Shown: in pieces, positions 61,438 to 64,000 of the stretch | How the letters are laid out: the number at the start of each line of letters is the position of its first letter | How positions within the stretch are numbered: position 1 is the first letter of the stretch | NCBI GenBank assembly: GCA_033032175.1 | Contig: CM065323.1 | Span: 12,338,001-12,402,000, forward strand | Source: Saturnia japonica | Lineage: Eukaryota > Arthropoda > Insecta > Lepidoptera > Saturniidae | Reading direction: 5' to 3' | Length of the DNA: 64,000 nucleotides | Translations under genes and position numbers: made by a program | The notes under the pieces: model-generated | Databases searched by the model: none | Seen by the model: only the letters and a program-made list of their open reading frames with translations | What the model was told of the DNA's origin: nothing

Positions 61438-64000
61438 CATCTTTTTATTTATTTATTTATTTTATTTATTAAAACTTAAATTTACAACTTAAATTTTAAC
61501 AATGGCCCCAAACTAGGCATGCCTGTGTCTTGGGAACCTTACATACGAGTTACCATTTTATACTTACTCATAATAACATCTGAAATCATTACATTACACA
61601 TTACTTATTCATTATACTACATATTATACCGTTATATAGTATGCAATACAGACACATATTTTATACTACATAAACATAATTATATACAACATACATATTA
61701 TCATAAATAAAATAACACACAATATAAATGCAACAGCCAAAACCATCATGGAAAATTACTTACAGTTTTAGTAATCAGAGAAGAAGTAAAATGTAAAATT
61801 ATTTTTGAATTGTAAGTACATCCTCAGTTGTGTTATATGTCAGGGTACTTAGCCAGCCAATAATTTTCCTTCTTGCTTCGTAAAGCAAACAGTCTCCAAT
61901 TGAACATAGCTTCTGTACTTTATTGTAAATATAGGGGCCAATGAACGGGCCAAACCTTTGCGCAAAGGCCGTGCCCACCAAGGGAGCTCTCACACGGAAT
62001 ACACCACGTCCTGACATTTCACTGTATTCCGGTAAGACGGCTACCTTTCTATGTTCTCTAAGAGCAACTTGCAGTATAAACAATTGTCTCACACTAAGAA
62101 ATCGGCTTTCTTTGTACAACTCTGTGGTTGGGTATCCATAAGGCTTCCGCAGCATGACTTTGATTACTGAGCGCTGGGCTTTTTCAACTACTATCATATT
62201 AGTTTTAGCAGCACTGCCCCAACTTGTGATGCAGTATAAAATCAAAGATTGACAAAGAGCAAAGTATATGTATTTTAGGGTGGCAAGGCATGCTACAGAA
62301 CATAATTGCCTCATAACACCCACCACTCTTCTCAACCGCCGAGCCAGTACTTCTATATGATTCTTGAATGAAAGACGCTGGTCTATTTGAACACCTAGGT
62401 ACTTTATAAGTGTATTTCTGCTTAATTTGTCACAATCACAAAAATCATTAAGTCTAGCACATGTGTGTATTCTGATGTCAGGTAGTGTAGGTGGTGCTGA
62501 AGCGAATGTCTTATGAAAATTTATGTAAGTTGTTTTTTTTGTATTAAGTGTAAGAAGATTACGCTGCAACCAGAAATATATCCTAGTCATGCCAATTTCT
62601 TTATACCTCTGAACTTCATTCCAAGATGTACCGTGAAAGATTATCGCAGTATCACCTGCGTAACAAAATATCTCAGCATTCATGATTTGAAGCTCATGGA
62701 TGTCATTTAAATAAATAATAAATAATGTTGGTCCAAGTACACTACCCTGTGGCACCCCAAACGAAACACTCTGTAAGTCACTTGTAAGTTGTCCAATTTT
62801 AATACACTGCCTTCGTCCAGTAAGGTATGTTGCGAACCATTGCAAAGGGATGCCTCTTATTCCCATACACTCAAGTTTTCTTATCAATATAGGAATAGAC
62901 ACAGTATCAAAGGCCTTTGCCAGATCAAGAAATACACCGTTACAACACAGTCTCTTGTCTAGCTTCTTCGCTACAGTTGATGTTAGCAATAACACCGCGT
63001 CCTCCGTTGATTTACCCCGTCGATAACTGAACTGTCTGTCAGATATTAATTTAAATTTTTCGATATATTGTATTAGTTGATAATTCACTATTTTTTCAAG
63101 TAATTTTGAAAATATCCCAAGCAAAGAAATCGGACGATAGTTATCGGGTACATCTTTAGCTCCACCCTTATGTATAGGACAAACAGCCGCTATCTTCCAT
63201 GTTTCAGGAAATACACCCATAGCCAGACTGATATTAAAGATTATGGTGAGTGGTTGAATAATAGCATTTCGTATAGATTTAACTAAACTGTTAGTGTACC
63301 CATCTATCCCTGGTGCTTTACCATTTTGTAGGTTAATAATCAGTTTCTCTACTTCTACGTTGTCAGTTGGTCTCAGGAAGAAAGATTCAGAGGCTGTATT
63401 ATTGATTTTAACTAAGTTTGTTAAGCTTTTTTCATCTGTATTTATATCATGAAGAATTCTAGTAGCAAGCTTACTTCCAACAGATGTAAAATGATCATTG
63501 CACATATTTAGTGATTGCTGACTTCCATTGGCATTTTTAAGGTTTAAGAGGTGCACAGGATCTTTGTTAATTTTATTAATACTGCAGATATTTTTTATAG
63601 TTACCCAAAGCTTTTTAGGGTTATTTTTATTAGATTCAAGTTCTATATTTTTATATTCATTTTTTAGTTTCCGTAGAATATTATTACAAAATGTTCGATA
63701 TCTACTGTATATAACTTGTGCAACTGTATTATCAGGATCGCTCCTTGCTCGTAAGTGTAATTTATCTCTATGCCTCATACAGCGTATTAACCCAGGAGTG
63801 ATCCAAGGTTTAATATTATATTTGGTTTTACTTAGTATTATTTTCTTTGTATATTTACTTATAGTATTCCTTAATATTTGCATAAACGTGTTAGTAGCTT
63901 CATTTACATTATTAGTATCTAAGATATCCCAATTTATGTCGATAATATCCTTACAAACAGCGTCAGTGTCTATTTTAATTTTTTCCCGTTTTTGATTCTT
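61438..64000 (-). mobile_element. LINE (Jockey-superfamily), 3' part, continuing beyond the window
   Basis: The 3' end is a (TTTA)n run at 61441-61470 that abuts mariner sequence; then about 330 bp of 3' UTR, then the ORF. Its RT is unlike the Jockey family above. Confidence 0.82.
61799..64000 (-). CDS. LINE ORF2 (reverse transcriptase), partial, with mutated YADD
   Basis: The frame is open from the window edge to the stop at 61799-61801 (about 733 residues; the first Met at 63883 is not the true start). It shows NLQNGKAPGIDGYTNSLVK, NYRPISLLGIFSKLLEK, the catalytic VFLDLAKAFDTVS, FGVPQGSVLGPTLF and YLGVQIDQRLSFKNHI, in RT order. At 62651-62662 the catalytic box reads YAGD: the first Asp of YADD is Gly, which should abolish polymerisation. 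The endonuclease would lie beyond 64000. The long intact frame with one disabling change suggests a young but defective copy, or a sequencing error. Confidence 0.88.
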   Translation of the reverse strand, partial: KNQKREKIKIDTDAVCKDIIDINWDILDTNNVNEATNTFMQILRNTISKYTKKIILSKTKYNIKPWITPGLIRCMRHRDKLHLRARSDPDNTVAQVIYSRYRTFCNNILRKLKNEYKNIELESNKNNPKKLWVTIKNICSINKINKDPVHLLNLKNANGSQQSLNMCNDHFTSVGSKLATRILHDINTDEKSLTNLVKINNTASESFFLRPTDNVEVEKLIINLQNGKAPGIDGYTNSLVKSIRNAIIQPLTIIFNISLAMGVFPETWKIAAVCPIHKGGAKDVPDNYRPISLLGIFSKLLEKIVNYQLIQYIEKFKLISDRQFSYRRGKSTEDAVLLLTSTVAKKLDKRLCCNGVFLDLAKAFDTVSIPILIRKLECMGIRGIPLQWFATYLTGRRQCIKIGQLTSDLQSVSFGVPQGSVLGPTLFIIYLNDIHELQIMNAEIFCYAGDTAIIFHGTSWNEVQRYKEIGMTRIYFWLQRNLLTLNTKKTTYINFHKTFASAPPTLPDIRIHTCARLNDFCDCDKLSRNTLIKYLGVQIDQRLSFKNHIEVLARRLRRVVGVMRQLCSVACLATLKYIYFALCQSLILYCITSWGSAAKTNMIVVEKAQRSVIKVMLRKPYGYPTTELYKESRFLSVRQLFILQVALREHRKVAVLPEYSEMSGRGVFRVRAPLVGTAFAQRFGPFIGPYIYNKVQKLCSIGDCLLYEARRKIIGWLSTLTYNTTEDVLTIQK

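Noticed and set aside
1..64000. CRISPR arrays, bacterial operons, riboswitches
   Set aside because: No regularly spaced short repeats and no bacterial-type genes; the sequence is from an insect nuclear genome.

Overview
The window looks like insect nuclear DNA, most likely from a moth or butterfly. It is AT-rich, its genes are split by short GT-AG introns, it carries a cecropia-type mariner, an errantivirus-like retroelement and several LINE types familiar from Lepidoptera, and nothing in it is bacterial. Species assignment is inference; no database search was run.

Layout. 1-4.9 kb holds two copies, in direct tandem, of an internally deleted Jockey-clade LINE plus 300 bp of flank. 4.6-10.5 kb is a decayed errantivirus-like element (gag, protease, RT, RNase H, integrase, env). 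10.5-11.6 kb is a truncated LINE. 11.8-12.4 kb is a broken gene fragment. 12.7-16.0 kb is a second Ty3/gypsy element, 16.0-17.5 kb a BEL/Pao remnant and 17.9-18.9 kb a spliced but frameshifted copy of an insect multicopy gene. A 100-N gap lies at 19,715-19,814.

20.0-38.7 kb is the main host gene. It has 28 exons in consistent phase with 1,596 readable residues. It encodes a hemicentin-like protein (end of a VWA domain and its following segment, then 11 Ig domains) that runs in frame into a DNA/RNA non-specific endonuclease-like domain whose catalytic motif is altered. The 5' end is lost at the gap. Four of the Ig domains are a tandem duplication of the preceding four, with a near-identical central tract. 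A mariner and at least two LINE fragments lie in its introns.

38.7-53 kb is dominated by mobile DNA, including a complete 5.9-kb Jockey-clade element with both ORFs open and a 12-bp target-site duplication (40.8-46.8 kb), a third truncated copy of the family (49.4-51.2 kb) and RTE-like and R1-like LINE scraps. 53.1-58.5 kb is the 3' part of a second hemicentin-like gene or pseudogene. It ends with Ig domains, has no nuclease domain and carries an in-frame TGA where an Ig cysteine should be. 58.5-64 kb holds repeats, a SINE-like fragment, a decayed mariner and a LINE that appears to have inserted into that mariner and runs off the window.

The host genes have no operon-like arrangement. The two hemicentin-like loci are on the + strand and are probably tandem paralogues separated by transposon insertions.
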